Of a DNA stretch of 8,174 nucleotides, positions 1 to 6,313 are shown one piece after another. The DNA is from Acidimicrobiia bacterium (GTDB lineage: Bacteria; Actinomycetota; Acidimicrobiia; IMCC26256), in the NCBI GenBank assembly GCA_023262065.1, contig JALRDW010000023.1, positions 1-8,174 of the forward strand, in the 5' to 3' direction. A program made the position numbers and the translations under genes. Below the pieces are notes generated by a model. That model worked only from the letters and a program-made list of their open reading frames with translations, was not told where the DNA came from and did not search any database. How positions within the stretch are numbered: the first letter of the stretch is position 1; each line of letters opens with the position of its first letter.

Positions 1-1484
1 ATGGCGATACCGGCGACCGGTGCACGCAGGGGCACGCCGGCATCCATCATCGAGAGCGTCGATCCGCAGACCGAGCCCATGGACGTCGAGCCGTTCGACG
101 AGAGGACATCGGAGACGGTTCGGATCGTGTACGCGAACTCCTCCGGCGAGGGAAGCACCGGGACGAGGGCGCGCTCAGCGAGCATGCCGTGCCCGATCTC
201 ACGACGCTTCGGGCCGCGCATGAAACCGGTCTCACCGGTCGAGTACGGCGGGAAGTTGTAGTGGTGCATGTAGCGCTTGCGGTCGTCGACGCCGATGGTG
301 TCGAGCATCTGCTCCATGCGGGGCATGCCGAGCGTGGTGACCGAGAGGACCTGGGTCTCGCCGCGCTGGAACAGGCCGGTGCCGTGGGCGGTGCTGATGA
401 CGCCGACCTCGGAGGCCAGTGGCCGGATGTCGCGGGGGCCCCGGCCGTCGATGCGCACGCCCTCGTTGACGATGCGGCTGCGCACCACCTGCTTCTGCAG
501 TGAACGGAAGGCCTTCTTGACCTGACCCGCCCGGTCGTGGAACGCGCCGGGCGCGTCGGCGGTGCCGACGAGGCTGGCGAGCAGCGCCGCCTCGATCTCG
601 GCGAGCCGGTCGTTGCGGTCGGTCTTGTCGGCGATGGCCATCGCACCGGAGGTCGAGTCCCGGGCCTCGCCCGCGACCGCCTCGAACACCTCGTCCGAGT
701 AGTCGACGTGGATGTCGTACGGGATCGGGGCGATCGGACCGCGCTCGGCCTCGACCGCGGCGCGCAGGTTGAGCTGGAGCTCGATCGACGCGTCGATCCA
801 CTCCTTGGCGGCCTCGAGACCCTGCGCGATGGTCTCCTCGGTCACCTTCGGCGCGCCCTGCTCGTAGAGCTCCCAGGACTTCTCGGTGCCGCCGGCCTCG
901 ACCATCATGATGGCGATGTCGCCGGAGTCGGTACGACGTCCGGCCACCACGAGCTCGAAGGTCGAGCTGTCGCCGTCGGAGTACGTCGGGTGGGCGATCC
1001 ACTCACCGTCGAGGTGTGCCATGCGCACCGCGCCGATCGGGCCGCCGAACGGGATGCCCGAGACCGTGAGCGCCGCCGAGGCGCCGTTGATCGACGGGAT
1101 GTCGTGCGGGTTCTCGAGGTCGACCCCGAGGATGGTGGCGACGACCTGGACCTCGTTGCGGAAGCCCTCGGGGAAGGCCGGGCGCAGCGGGCGGTCGGTG
1201 AGGCGGCAGGTCAGGATCGCCTGCTCGCCCGGACGACCCTCACGGCGGAAGAACGAGCCCGGGATCTTGCCCGCGGCGTACATCCGCTCCTCGACGTCGA
1301 CCGTGAGCGGGAAGAAGTCGATGCCCTCGCGCGGCTTGCTGGTCGCCACGGTGGACAGGAGGGTGGTGTCGCCGACCTTGACGATCACGGCACCGGCGGC
1401 GAGCTGGGCGAGCTTGCCCGTCTCGAGGGTCATGGTGAGGCCGGCCGCGTTGATCGGACCGGAGACTCGGATGGCGTCCGTCAT
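1..1484 (-). CDS. pnp: Polyribonucleotide nucleotidyltransferase (PNPase / GPSI type), 3'-truncated by window edge
   Basis: PNPase degrades RNA 3'-to-5' by phosphorolysis in the cytoplasm, releasing nucleoside diphosphates. In actinobacteria it is often annotated as guanosine pentaphosphate synthetase. The frame begins with ATG at 1484 and gives 494 codons before the left edge; family members are roughly 700-750 residues, so the end of the second core domain and the KH and S1 RNA-binding domains lie outside. Visible are the first RNase PH domain (about residues 10-140, with FFPLTVDVEERMYAAGKIPGS and FFRREGRPGE), an all-helical linker domain (about 240-325), and the second RNase PH domain from about 340. 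The second domain shows VRIDGRGPRDIRPL, LFQRGETQ (371-378), YNFPPYSTGE (409-418), RREIGHG (427-433) and SNGSTSMGSVCGSTLSMMDAG. The aspartates of the active site should follow just past the edge. The start is supported by AGGAG at 1492-1496, seven bases upstream. It lies 201 nt downstream of the rpsO stop, the classic rpsO-pnp order. Confidence 0.97.
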   Translation of the reverse strand, partial: MTDAIRVSGPINAAGLTMTLETGKLAQLAAGAVIVKVGDTTLLSTVATSKPREGIDFFPLTVDVEERMYAAGKIPGSFFRREGRPGEQAILTCRLTDRPLRPAFPEGFRNEVQVVATILGVDLENPHDIPSINGASAALTVSGIPFGGPIGAVRMAHLDGEWIAHPTYSDGDSSTFELVVAGRRTDSGDIAIMMVEAGGTEKSWELYEQGAPKVTEETIAQGLEAAKEWIDASIELQLNLRAAVEAERGPIAPIPYDIHVDYSDEVFEAVAGEARDSTSGAMAIADKTDRNDRLAEIEAALLASLVGTADAPGAFHDRAGQVKKAFRSLQKQVVRSRIVNEGVRIDGRGPRDIRPLASEVGVISTAHGTGLFQRGETQVLSVTTLGMPRMEQMLDTIGVDDRKRYMHHYNFPPYSTGETGFMRGPKRREIGHGMLAERALVPVLPSPEEFAYTIRTVSDVLSSNGSTSMGSVCGSTLSMMDAGVPLRAPVAGIA

Positions 1485-1491
1485 GAACGCG

Positions 1492-1496
1492 CTCCT
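1492..1496 (-). promoter_or_regulatory. Ribosome binding site of pnp
   Basis: AGGAG on the minus strand lies seven bases before the ATG at 1484. It supports that start over the in-frame ATG 17 codons later (Met18), which would remove the conserved first beta strand. Confidence 0.75.
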
Positions 1497-1650
1497 CTCG
1501 TGTCGTGGCGAGGAGGGTGGCGGTTCCCAGTGGTCACGGTTCGCTCGCTCCCGGCGTGCACCGGTGGTCGAACCCTGGCCACTGACAACCCCCATCCGAC
1601 ACCCCGCCGGATGGACACCCGCGCCCGACGGTCGGGAGCGGATGTGGAAC

Positions 1651-1672
1651 GGGAGCGGCCGAGGCCGCTCCC
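1651..1672 (-). terminator. Strong GC hairpin just after rpsO: partial terminator or processing stem
   Basis: A perfect 10-base inverted repeat (GGGAGCGGCC and its complement, 2-nt centre; effectively a 9-bp stem with a CGAG-type tetraloop) starts 13 nt after the rpsO stop codon. The bases that follow on the minus strand read GTTCCACATCC, so there is no U-tract. A canonical intrinsic terminator is therefore unlikely. It may stabilise the rpsO 3' end, attenuate transcription into pnp, or serve as a processing site. Confidence 0.5.
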
Positions 1673-1685
1673 GATGGGCCCGTCG

Positions 1686-1943
1686 TTACCGACGGAGACC
1701 GAGCTTCGCGATGAGCGCTCGGTAGCGCTCGACGTCGTTGCGCTTCAGGTAGTCCAGGAGGCGACGACGCCGACCGACGAGCATGAGCAGCCCACGGCGG
1801 GAGTGATGGTCCTTCTTGTGGACCTTGAGGTGCTCCGTGAGGTGGTTGATGCGCTCCGTGAGGATCGCCACCTGCACCTCCGGGGAGCCCGTGTCGGACT
1901 CGTGGAGGCGGTGCTCGGTGATCGTTGCGGTCTTGTTCGGCAT
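1686..1943 (-). CDS. rpsO: 30S ribosomal protein S15
   Basis: S15 is a primary 16S rRNA-binding protein of the small subunit; it nucleates assembly of the platform and contributes an intersubunit bridge. The 85-residue product contains the diagnostic block [19 protein letters not shown], then [20 protein letters not shown] and [17 protein letters not shown], ending LGLRR. Family length is usually about 88-89, and the shortfall is in the variable N-terminal helix before TGSPEVQ. The chosen start is ATG at 1943 ([12 protein letters not shown]). The frame stays open upstream, but that sequence is proline/arginine-rich and unlike S15. No good Shine-Dalgarno sequence is close: a GAGAGA stretch at 1959-1964 sits 15 nt away, which is long. 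The gene follows its own candidate promoter and precedes pnp. Confidence 0.96.
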   Translation of the reverse strand: MPNKTATITEHRLHESDTGSPEVQVAILTERINHLTEHLKVHKKDHHSRRGLLMLVGRRRRLLDYLKRNDVERYRALIAKLGLRR

Positions 1944-2040
1944 GCGCTTCGGTGCTGATCTCTCGTCGGTGGGACCCGGGTCGGGCGGGGTGCCCGGTCG
2001 GATCCGGTGGATCGGACGTCCCCCGCCGGGGCGGGTAACC
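1944..2040 (-). promoter_or_regulatory. rpsO 5' leader with multiple inverted repeats
   Basis: The predicted untranslated leader contains a 6-bp inverted repeat at 2022-2035 (CCCGCC/GGCGGG), a 5-bp stem with a 3-nt loop at 2001-2013 (GATCC/GGATC), and a 10-bp palindrome at 1973-1982. S15 represses its own mRNA in several phyla through leader structures that differ between lineages, so a S15-binding element here is plausible. I cannot match it to a known leader motif. Confidence 0.35.
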
Positions 2041-2045
2041 GGGAG

Positions 2046-2054
2046 AGGGTAGCA
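2046..2054 (-). promoter_or_regulatory. Candidate extended -10 promoter for rpsO (and possibly pnp)
   Basis: On the minus strand, TGC-TACCCT has the form of an extended -10 (TGn followed by a GC-tolerant TAnnnT hexamer). Transcription would start near 2038-2040, giving a leader of about 95 nt before the rpsO ATG. There is no TTGACA-like -35 at the expected distance; that place is taken by a palindrome. A promoter is expected here because the glycosidase gene cuts rpsO off from the upstream ribF operon. Assigned by eye only. Confidence 0.4.
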
Positions 2055-2064
2055 CCGTGGCCCG

Positions 2065-2078
2065 GAGGGGCGCCCCTC
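2065..2078. repeat. Perfect 14-bp palindrome over the -35 position of the rpsO promoter
   Basis: GAGGGGC followed by its exact reverse complement GCCCCTC, with two further pairing bases outside a single mismatch. It lies 10-11 bp upstream of the extended -10 element and about 90 bp upstream of the divergent glycosidase start. It could be an operator for a dimeric regulator of either gene. In GC-rich DNA a 14-bp palindrome can also arise by chance. Confidence 0.35.
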
Positions 2079-2155
2079 GGGTGGGCGCGGGCCGCTCCCC
2101 CGGCAAGCGCCGCGACCCGTCGCAGCGTGCGGGGCGGCGCCCGCCGGCGGCGCGC

Positions 2156-2160
2156 GAGGA
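2156..2160 (+). promoter_or_regulatory. Ribosome binding site of the glycosidase gene
   Basis: GAGGA nine bases before the ATG at 2170 supports that start. I see no clear -35/-10 pair for this gene in the 226-bp divergent region. Confidence 0.65.
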
Positions 2161-2169
2161 TCGCGGCCC

Positions 2170-3357
2170 ATGACCCGTCGCGAGCCGCCCGAGCTCCTCG
2201 TGGCCGTGGGCGAGGAGGGTTCGGACCCCGTCGTGACCCACGGGGGTCGCGACCACCGGGTCGATGAGTTCGCCGCCTCCGGCCACCTGGAACGGATGGA
2301 GACCGACCTCGCCGACGTCGCCGGCCTCGGCGTGCGGGTCCTGCGTCACGGGATGCCGTGGCGGTGCACCGAACCCGAGCCGGGCGTCCACGACTGGACG
2401 CTGTGGGACCGGATGCTCGCCGCGTGCGCGGCGCACGGACTCGAACCGATCGTCGACCTGCTCCACTTCGGGCTCCCCGACCACTACCGGGGGTTCGCCG
2501 ACGCCGGCTTCGTCGACGGCTTCGGCCGGTACGTCGATGCGTTCCTCGCCCGATACCCGGAGGTGTCCTGGTTCACGCCCGTGAACGAACCCGGCGTGCA
2601 CGCGCTCATGTCGGCCCGCTGGGGGATCTGGAACGACCGGGTCGCCGACGACGCGGCGTACGCCCGCGCGCTCGCGAACGTCGTGGAGGCCAACCTCGGG
2701 GCGATCGCGCGGATCCGCGCCGACCGGGACGGCTGGTGGATCGGTTCCGAGGGGTTCCCGTGCCACCTCGTCACCGACGACGCGTCGCGGGCCGCGGCCG
2801 AGGCGACGCGCACCGACGACTGGCTCGTGTGGGACCTCCACCTCGGCCACGAGCCGCGCGGCGCCGGTGCCGCGCTCGCCGAGCACATCGACGCGCGCCA
2901 ACTCGCCCGCATCGACGCCCTCGCGGTGCGCGACGGGCATCACGTGATCGCGGGCCATGACGTGTACCCGGCGGCACTGAAGCGGCACGGCGTGTCCGAT
3001 CCGGCGCTCCCGGATCCGCACACGGTCGCGGCGACCTACGACGACGAGGCGCGCCGATGGCACGCGCGCTACGGCCTCGACCACTGGATCGCCGAGACCT
3101 CGAACCTCGGGTACGGACCCGAGGCGCAGGTGCCGTGGCTCGACGCGATCGCCGGGGTCGTCGACGACCTGCGGGCCGACGGCATCCCGCACCGCGGGCT
3201 GTGCTGGTACTCGCGGGGCGACCAGTTCGACTGGCACACCGCGCTCACGGTGCCCATCGGCGAGATCACGCCCGTGGGCCTGTTCACCCAGGACCGCGTC
3301 GCCCGTCCGTCGGCCGCCGCGTTCGCCACGCTCGCGGCCCGGTGGGCCACGGCCTGA
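2170..3357 (+). CDS. GH1-like glycoside hydrolase (clan GH-A), compact form
   Basis: Probably a retaining glycosidase with a TIM-barrel fold related to GH1 beta-glucosidases; the substrate is unknown. The 395-residue protein is shorter than typical GH1 enzymes (about 440-500). Motifs appear in GH1 order: [23 protein letters not shown] (38-60); LLHFGLP (97-103), the counterpart of the GH1 HW-LP strand; WFTPVNEP (134-141), whose E140 is the expected acid/base; HWIAET (305-310), whose E309 aligns by position with the nucleophile of the usual ITENG; and [13 protein letters not shown] (343-355), like the GH1 W-S-x-x-D-N-F-E-W block. No signal peptide or membrane segment is seen, so it should be cytoplasmic. 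The start ATG is preceded by GAGGA at 2156-2160, nine bases away. It is the only plus-strand gene here, divergent from rpsO and convergent with ribF. Codon use is as GC-rich as its neighbours. The family is fairly sure, the specificity is not. Confidence 0.83.
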   Translation: MTRREPPELLVAVGEEGSDPVVTHGGRDHRVDEFAASGHLERMETDLADVAGLGVRVLRHGMPWRCTEPEPGVHDWTLWDRMLAACAAHGLEPIVDLLHFGLPDHYRGFADAGFVDGFGRYVDAFLARYPEVSWFTPVNEPGVHALMSARWGIWNDRVADDAAYARALANVVEANLGAIARIRADRDGWWIGSEGFPCHLVTDDASRAAAEATRTDDWLVWDLHLGHEPRGAGAALAEHIDARQLARIDALAVRDGHHVIAGHDVYPAALKRHGVSDPALPDPHTVAATYDDEARRWHARYGLDHWIAETSNLGYGPEAQVPWLDAIAGVVDDLRADGIPHRGLCWYSRGDQFDWHTALTVPIGEITPVGLFTQDRVARPSAAAFATLAARWATA

Positions 3358-3367
3358 CCGTCAGGCC
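3351..3367. terminator. Inverted repeat at the end of the glycosidase gene
   Basis: GGCCTGA and TCAGGCC are exact complements around a 3-nt centre, spanning the TGA stop (3355-3357). The hairpin could mark the 3' end of transcripts from either convergent gene, but no T-run follows on either strand, so a simple intrinsic terminator is uncertain. A second inverted repeat at 3388-3409 (GGCGGA/TCCGCC, 10-nt loop) lies in the same 78-bp convergent gap. Confidence 0.35.
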
Positions 3368-3384
3368 CCGAGGATCTCCCGTGC
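3357..3384. repeat. 28-bp direct repeat, copy 1: duplicate of the ribF 3' end
   Basis: This copy is identical over 28 bases to 3432-3459, which is the genuine ribF terminus. On the minus strand it encodes the last residues AREILGA plus TGA and four following bases. It begins at the final base of the glycosidase stop codon. The offset is 75 bp, exactly 25 codons, so it is in the ribF reading frame. Confidence 0.9.
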
Positions 3385-3431
3385 ACCGGCGGACCCCGAG
3401 CACTCCGCCCTCGGCAACGGGAGCGACCCGA

Positions 3432-3459
3432 ACCGTCAGGCCCCGAGGATCTCCCGTGC
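3432..3459. repeat. 28-bp direct repeat, copy 2: native end of ribF
   Basis: This is the functional copy, forming the last codons and stop of ribF. The 47 bp between the two copies (3385-3431) are unique and show no gene. Confidence 0.9.
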
Positions 3460-4389
3460 TCGGTCACAATCGAGGGTCATCTGGGCGATGAGGGCCTCGA
3501 CCGAGTCGAAGCGCTCCTCCCCTCGCAGGCGTTCGACGAACCGGACGGCCACCGGTTGGTCGTAGAGATCTCCGGCGAAGTCGAGGACGTGCACCTCGAG
3601 CAGGGAGTAGCCCTGGTCCGTGTAGAAGGTCGGCCGCCGGCCGAGGCTCATGGCCGCCGGCCACTCCACACCGTCGTGTCCGACGAGCGTGCCGGCGTAG
3701 ATCCCGTCGGCCGGGAGCAGGATCTCGTCGTCGACGAGCACGTTGGCCGTCGGGAAACCCAGCTCGCGCCCCCGTTGATCGCCCCGTCCGACCACCCCGC
3801 GCACCTCGTGGGGTCGGCCGAGCATCGCCGCGGCACCCGCCACGTCGCCGGCTGCGAGCAGGCGCCGGATCCGGGTCGAGGAGTACGCCTCGTGGGTCTC
3901 GTCGTCGGGCGGCGCGACGAGTCCGAGGCCGAGCACCTCGAAGCCGAGGTCCGCGCCGACCGCGTCGAGCATCGCGACGTTGCCACCCCGGTCCCGACCG
4001 AAGTGGAAGTCGGCCCCGACCACCACCATGCGCGCCGCGAGCCGGTCGACGAGCACCTCGCGCACGAACTCCTCGGCGGTCTCGCCGGCCCGGTCGGCGT
4101 CGAACCGCAGCACGGCGACGAGGTCGACGAGGTCGGTACCGGCGAGCAGTTCGACCTTGTGGTCGGCTCCCGTGAGCAGCAGCGGCGCCGAGTCCGGTCG
4201 CACGACCCGGGCCGGATGCCGATCGAAGGTGACGCACACCGCGTCGAGCCCCCGGGCATCGGCGAGTTCCCGCACGAGCTGCAGCACCCTTCGATGCCCC
4301 TGGTGCACCCCGTCGAACGCGCCGATCGTGACGACGCTGCCCCGGGACCACGCGCCCGGGACCTCCTGCTCGCGCACGATACGGGTCAT
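3436..4389 (-). CDS. ribF: Bifunctional riboflavin kinase / FAD synthetase
   Basis: RibF phosphorylates riboflavin to FMN and adenylylates FMN to FAD in the cytoplasm. The 317-residue length is normal. The N-terminal FAD synthetase domain has the nucleotidyltransferase signature TIGAFDGVHQGH (21-32), VTFDRHPARV (53-62, with Arg where Pro is usual), VVVGADFHFGRDRGGN (122-137) and SSTRIRRLL (170-178). The C-terminal flavokinase domain has GRELGFPTANV (207-217), ADGIYAGTL (227-235), SLGRRPTF (248-255) and LLEVHVLDF (263-271), where E265 is the expected catalytic base. The ATG at 4389 overlaps the truB stop as ATGA, implying translational coupling; GAGG at 4397-4400 lies seven bases upstream. Its last 28 bases are duplicated 75 bp downstream in the same frame, so readthrough of the TGA would add 25 residues ending in the same AREILGA. 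Confidence 0.96.
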   Translation of the reverse strand: MTRIVREQEVPGAWSRGSVVTIGAFDGVHQGHRRVLQLVRELADARGLDAVCVTFDRHPARVVRPDSAPLLLTGADHKVELLAGTDLVDLVAVLRFDADRAGETAEEFVREVLVDRLAARMVVVGADFHFGRDRGGNVAMLDAVGADLGFEVLGLGLVAPPDDETHEAYSSTRIRRLLAAGDVAGAAAMLGRPHEVRGVVGRGDQRGRELGFPTANVLVDDEILLPADGIYAGTLVGHDGVEWPAAMSLGRRPTFYTDQGYSLLEVHVLDFAGDLYDQPVAVRFVERLRGEERFDSVEALIAQMTLDCDRAREILGA

Positions 4390-5321
4390 CCGGCCGCCTC
4401 GGTGGTGGCCGGGGCTGGGGTCCGAGTCGCCACCACGACGGCGGGCTTCAGCGCGGCGCCCCGCCGCTCGTAGACCGCGAGCAGTTCGCCGTCGGCGAGC
4501 ACCGCGAACGGACCGCTCCCCGCCCCGACCCCGAGCGCGGCGGGCGGGAACACCGCCCCGTGGAGCACCCCGGTCGTGGTCGCGCCATCGACCGTCACCG
4601 GTTCGAGGTCTCGGACCATCGCGGCGAGGCCGACGGTGCACGCGAGCGGCTCCGCCACCACGGCCTCGAGGGGGTGGGCCTCGGCGAGCGTGAACGAACC
4701 GACGCGGGTGCGCCGCAGCGACGCGAGGTGCGCGCAGCCGCCGAGCGCCGCCCCCAGGTCGGCGGCGAGCGTGCGGATGTAGGTGCCACTCGAGCAGGTC
4801 ACCGCGATCGACGCCCGAGGGAACGGGCCGGGTTCGACCTCGGTGATCTCGAGCGATCCGATGTGGACCGGCCGCGGCGCCCGCTCGACCTCGACCCCCT
4901 CGCGGGCGAGTTCGTGGAGCCGGCGGCCACCCACCTTGAGCGCCGAGACCATCGGCGGGACCTGCATGATGTCGCCGACGAACCGGCGGGCCGCCGTCTC
5001 GATCTCGGCCTGCGTCACCGGCATCGGCGCCCGCTCCAGCACCGTGCCCGCGGCGTCGAGCGTGTCGGTCGCCACCCCGAAGGCGACGACACCCTCGTAG
5101 GCCTTGCCCGCCTCCTGCAGGAACCGGAGCAGGCGGGTCGCCCGGCCGAGCCCCACGAGGAGCACCCCGGTCGCGTCCGGATCGAGGGTGCCGGCGTGCC
5201 CGATACGACGCTGGCCGTAGACGCCCCGCAACTTGGCCACGACGTCGTGGGAGGTCCACCCCGCGGGCTTGTCCACCACCACGAGCCCGTCCACCGTCTG
5301 CGCGTCCGCTCGTCGGCCCAT
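4386..5321 (-). CDS. truB: tRNA pseudouridine(55) synthase
   Basis: TruB converts U55 in the T-loop of elongator tRNAs to pseudouridine and also helps tRNA folding. The 311-residue protein has the family motifs in order: DGLVVVDKPAGWTSHDVV (11-28), RRIGHAGTLDPDATGVL (38-54) with catalytic D47, GKAYEG (72-77), QVPPMVSALKVGGRRLHELAREG (120-142), CSSGTYIRTLAADLG (176-190) and LASLRRTRVGSF (199-210). The C-terminal third is variable, as in actinobacterial members, and ends in a Thr/Ala/Pro-rich tail. The ATG at 5321 is chosen because it leaves the usual short lead before the VDKP motif, but no Shine-Dalgarno-like sequence precedes it; the ribosome may arrive from nrnA, which stops 23 nt upstream. 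Its own stop overlaps the ribF start. Confidence 0.96.
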   Translation of the reverse strand: MGRRADAQTVDGLVVVDKPAGWTSHDVVAKLRGVYGQRRIGHAGTLDPDATGVLLVGLGRATRLLRFLQEAGKAYEGVVAFGVATDTLDAAGTVLERAPMPVTQAEIETAARRFVGDIMQVPPMVSALKVGGRRLHELAREGVEVERAPRPVHIGSLEITEVEPGPFPRASIAVTCSSGTYIRTLAADLGAALGGCAHLASLRRTRVGSFTLAEAHPLEAVVAEPLACTVGLAAMVRDLEPVTVDGATTTGVLHGAVFPPAALGVGAGSGPFAVLADGELLAVYERRGAALKPAVVVATRTPAPATTEAAG

Positions 5322-5344
5322 CGCGTCGAGAGGCTAGGCGAGGC

Positions 5345-6313
5345 TCAGAGCGCAGCCCGGATGCGCGCGAGCGTCCCGTCGATGTCGTCCCGGCTCGTGA
5401 AACCCGCGGCGAACCGGTGACCGCCCCCGCCGTTGGCCGTCGCGATCGCACACACGTCGACCTCGCCGACGGAACGCAGGCTCACCTTCACCGTGCCGTC
5501 GTCGTCCTCCTTGAGGACGCAGGCCACCCCGGCCTCACGGGTCCGACGCACGATGTCGATGAGGCCCTCGGCCTCGTCCATCGTGCAGCCGTGCCGGGCG
5601 AGCATGTCCTGGGACACCACCGTCCACACGAACCCTCGCTCGCGCTCGAGCACCATCCGCTCCACGGCCTCGCCCATGAGCTTGAGGTAGGAGAAGCGGT
5701 GCTCCTCGAACAGGGAGCGGCTGAGGGTCGGGATCTCGAGGTCGAAGCCGGCCAGCTCACCGGCGAGACCGAACACCTCCGGGGTCGTCGACTCGTACTG
5801 GAACCGTCCCGTGTCGCAGATGAGGGCGGCGTAGAGGTCGGTGGCCACGCCGTGGTCGAGCGGGAGGTCGAGCGCGTCGAGCAGCCGACGAACGACGACG
5901 CCACTGGCGGCCGCGTCCGGGTCGATGACGTTGATCGTGCCGAAGCGGGTGTTCGACACGTGGTGGTCGATCACGATGAGCTCGGTGGCCGCGTCGGCGG
6001 ACGCTGCGAGGCCCCCGAGTCGATCGATCGAACCGGCGTCGAAGGTGACCATGACCGCCGGTGCACTCGGGAAGGCTGCGGGGTCGGTGAGCGTGTCGAG
6101 CCCGATGAGGCCGCGGTAGTGGTCCGCGACCACGAAGGGCTCGGGGAACGAGGCCACCGAGCGCCGACCGGCCGCGCGCAGCGCGAGGTGGAGCGCGAGC
6201 ATCGAGCCGAGCGCATCACCGTCCGGGGTGACGTGGCACGCGAGGGCGACCTCGGGCGCCGCTGCGATGACCGCGGCCGCCCGGGTGAGCGCCTCGTCGA
6301 GCCCGGTGCTCAT
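5345..6313 (-). CDS. nrnA: DHH/DHHA1 phosphoesterase (NrnA-like nanoRNase / pAp phosphatase)
   Basis: NrnA-type enzymes degrade very short RNAs and, in many members, dephosphorylate pAp; they use Mn2+ in the cytoplasm. The 322 residues match the family length. The DHH domain shows HVTPDGDALGS (27-37; H27, D31, D33 as metal ligands), a further ligand D92 in VTFDAGS, IDHHVSN (115-121; D116, H117, H118) and ALICDTGRFQYEST (163-176; D167). The DHHA1 RNA-binding domain ends with GGGGHRFAAG (295-304). The ATG at 6313 overlaps the rbfA stop as ATGA, with GGGAG at 6326-6330 somewhat far upstream. Its position between rbfA and truB is typical in Gram-positive bacteria. NanoRNase and pAp specificity cannot be told apart from sequence alone, so the symbol is by family. 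Confidence 0.93.
   Translation of the reverse strand: MSTGLDEALTRAAAVIAAAPEVALACHVTPDGDALGSMLALHLALRAAGRRSVASFPEPFVVADHYRGLIGLDTLTDPAAFPSAPAVMVTFDAGSIDRLGGLAASADAATELIVIDHHVSNTRFGTINVIDPDAAASGVVVRRLLDALDLPLDHGVATDLYAALICDTGRFQYESTTPEVFGLAGELAGFDLEIPTLSRSLFEEHRFSYLKLMGEAVERMVLERERGFVWTVVSQDMLARHGCTMDEAEGLIDIVRRTREAGVACVLKEDDDGTVKVSLRSVGEVDVCAIATANGGGGHRFAAGFTSRDDIDGTLARIRAAL

Larger units (their letters stand above)
1485..1685 (-). promoter_or_regulatory. rpsO-pnp intergenic leader with several hairpins
   Basis: This 201-nt spacer holds no gene. In the minus-strand transcript it contains, in order, inverted repeats at 1651-1672, 1624-1636 (5-bp stem, 3-nt loop), 1592-1614 (7-bp stem pairing 1592-1598 with 1608-1614, 9-nt loop) and a weaker one at about 1564-1582. 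In Escherichia coli the equivalent region carries the rpsO terminator and an RNase III-processed stem through which PNPase represses its own synthesis. The same role here is an inference from position and structure. I found no convincing -35/-10 pair for pnp, so the gene may depend on readthrough from rpsO. Confidence 0.45.

Noticed and set aside
1560..1600. A tRNA T-arm-like GGTTCGA on the minus strand in the rpsO-pnp spacer.
   Set aside because: The flanking bases do not form a T-stem and no acceptor, D or anticodon arms are present.
537..1958. A 473-codon open frame on the plus strand across pnp and rpsO.
   Set aside because: It covers two unmistakable minus-strand genes and the spacer between them, and its translation has no recognisable domain.
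2107..2153. GC-rich inverted repeats just upstream of the glycosidase ribosome binding site as a riboswitch.
   Set aside because: The stems are short and overlapping, match no riboswitch class that I know, and the local base composition alone can produce them.
1944..2171. An N-terminal extension of S15 in the same frame to an ATG at 2171.
   Set aside because: The extra 76 residues are Pro/Arg/Gly-rich and unlike any S15. The family begins close to TGSPEVQ, and a promoter candidate lies within the extension.
1534..3237. A 567-codon open frame on the minus strand, antisense to the glycosidase gene and running into the rpsO region.
   Set aside because: Its translation is Arg/Gly/Pro/Val-rich low-complexity sequence typical of frames opposite a GC-rich gene. 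The plus-strand frame has clear GH1 motifs and a ribosome binding site.
3385..3431. A diverged third copy of the ribF-end repeat in the spacer (a shared CCCCGAG at 3394-3400).
   Set aside because: Only seven bases match, the spacing is irregular, and such a match is expected by chance in GC-rich DNA.
4390..5451. An extension of ribF upstream through truB in one frame (671 codons in total).
   Set aside because: It is an out-of-frame reading of truB. RibF homology begins at the ATG at 4389 and the total without the extension has the normal length.
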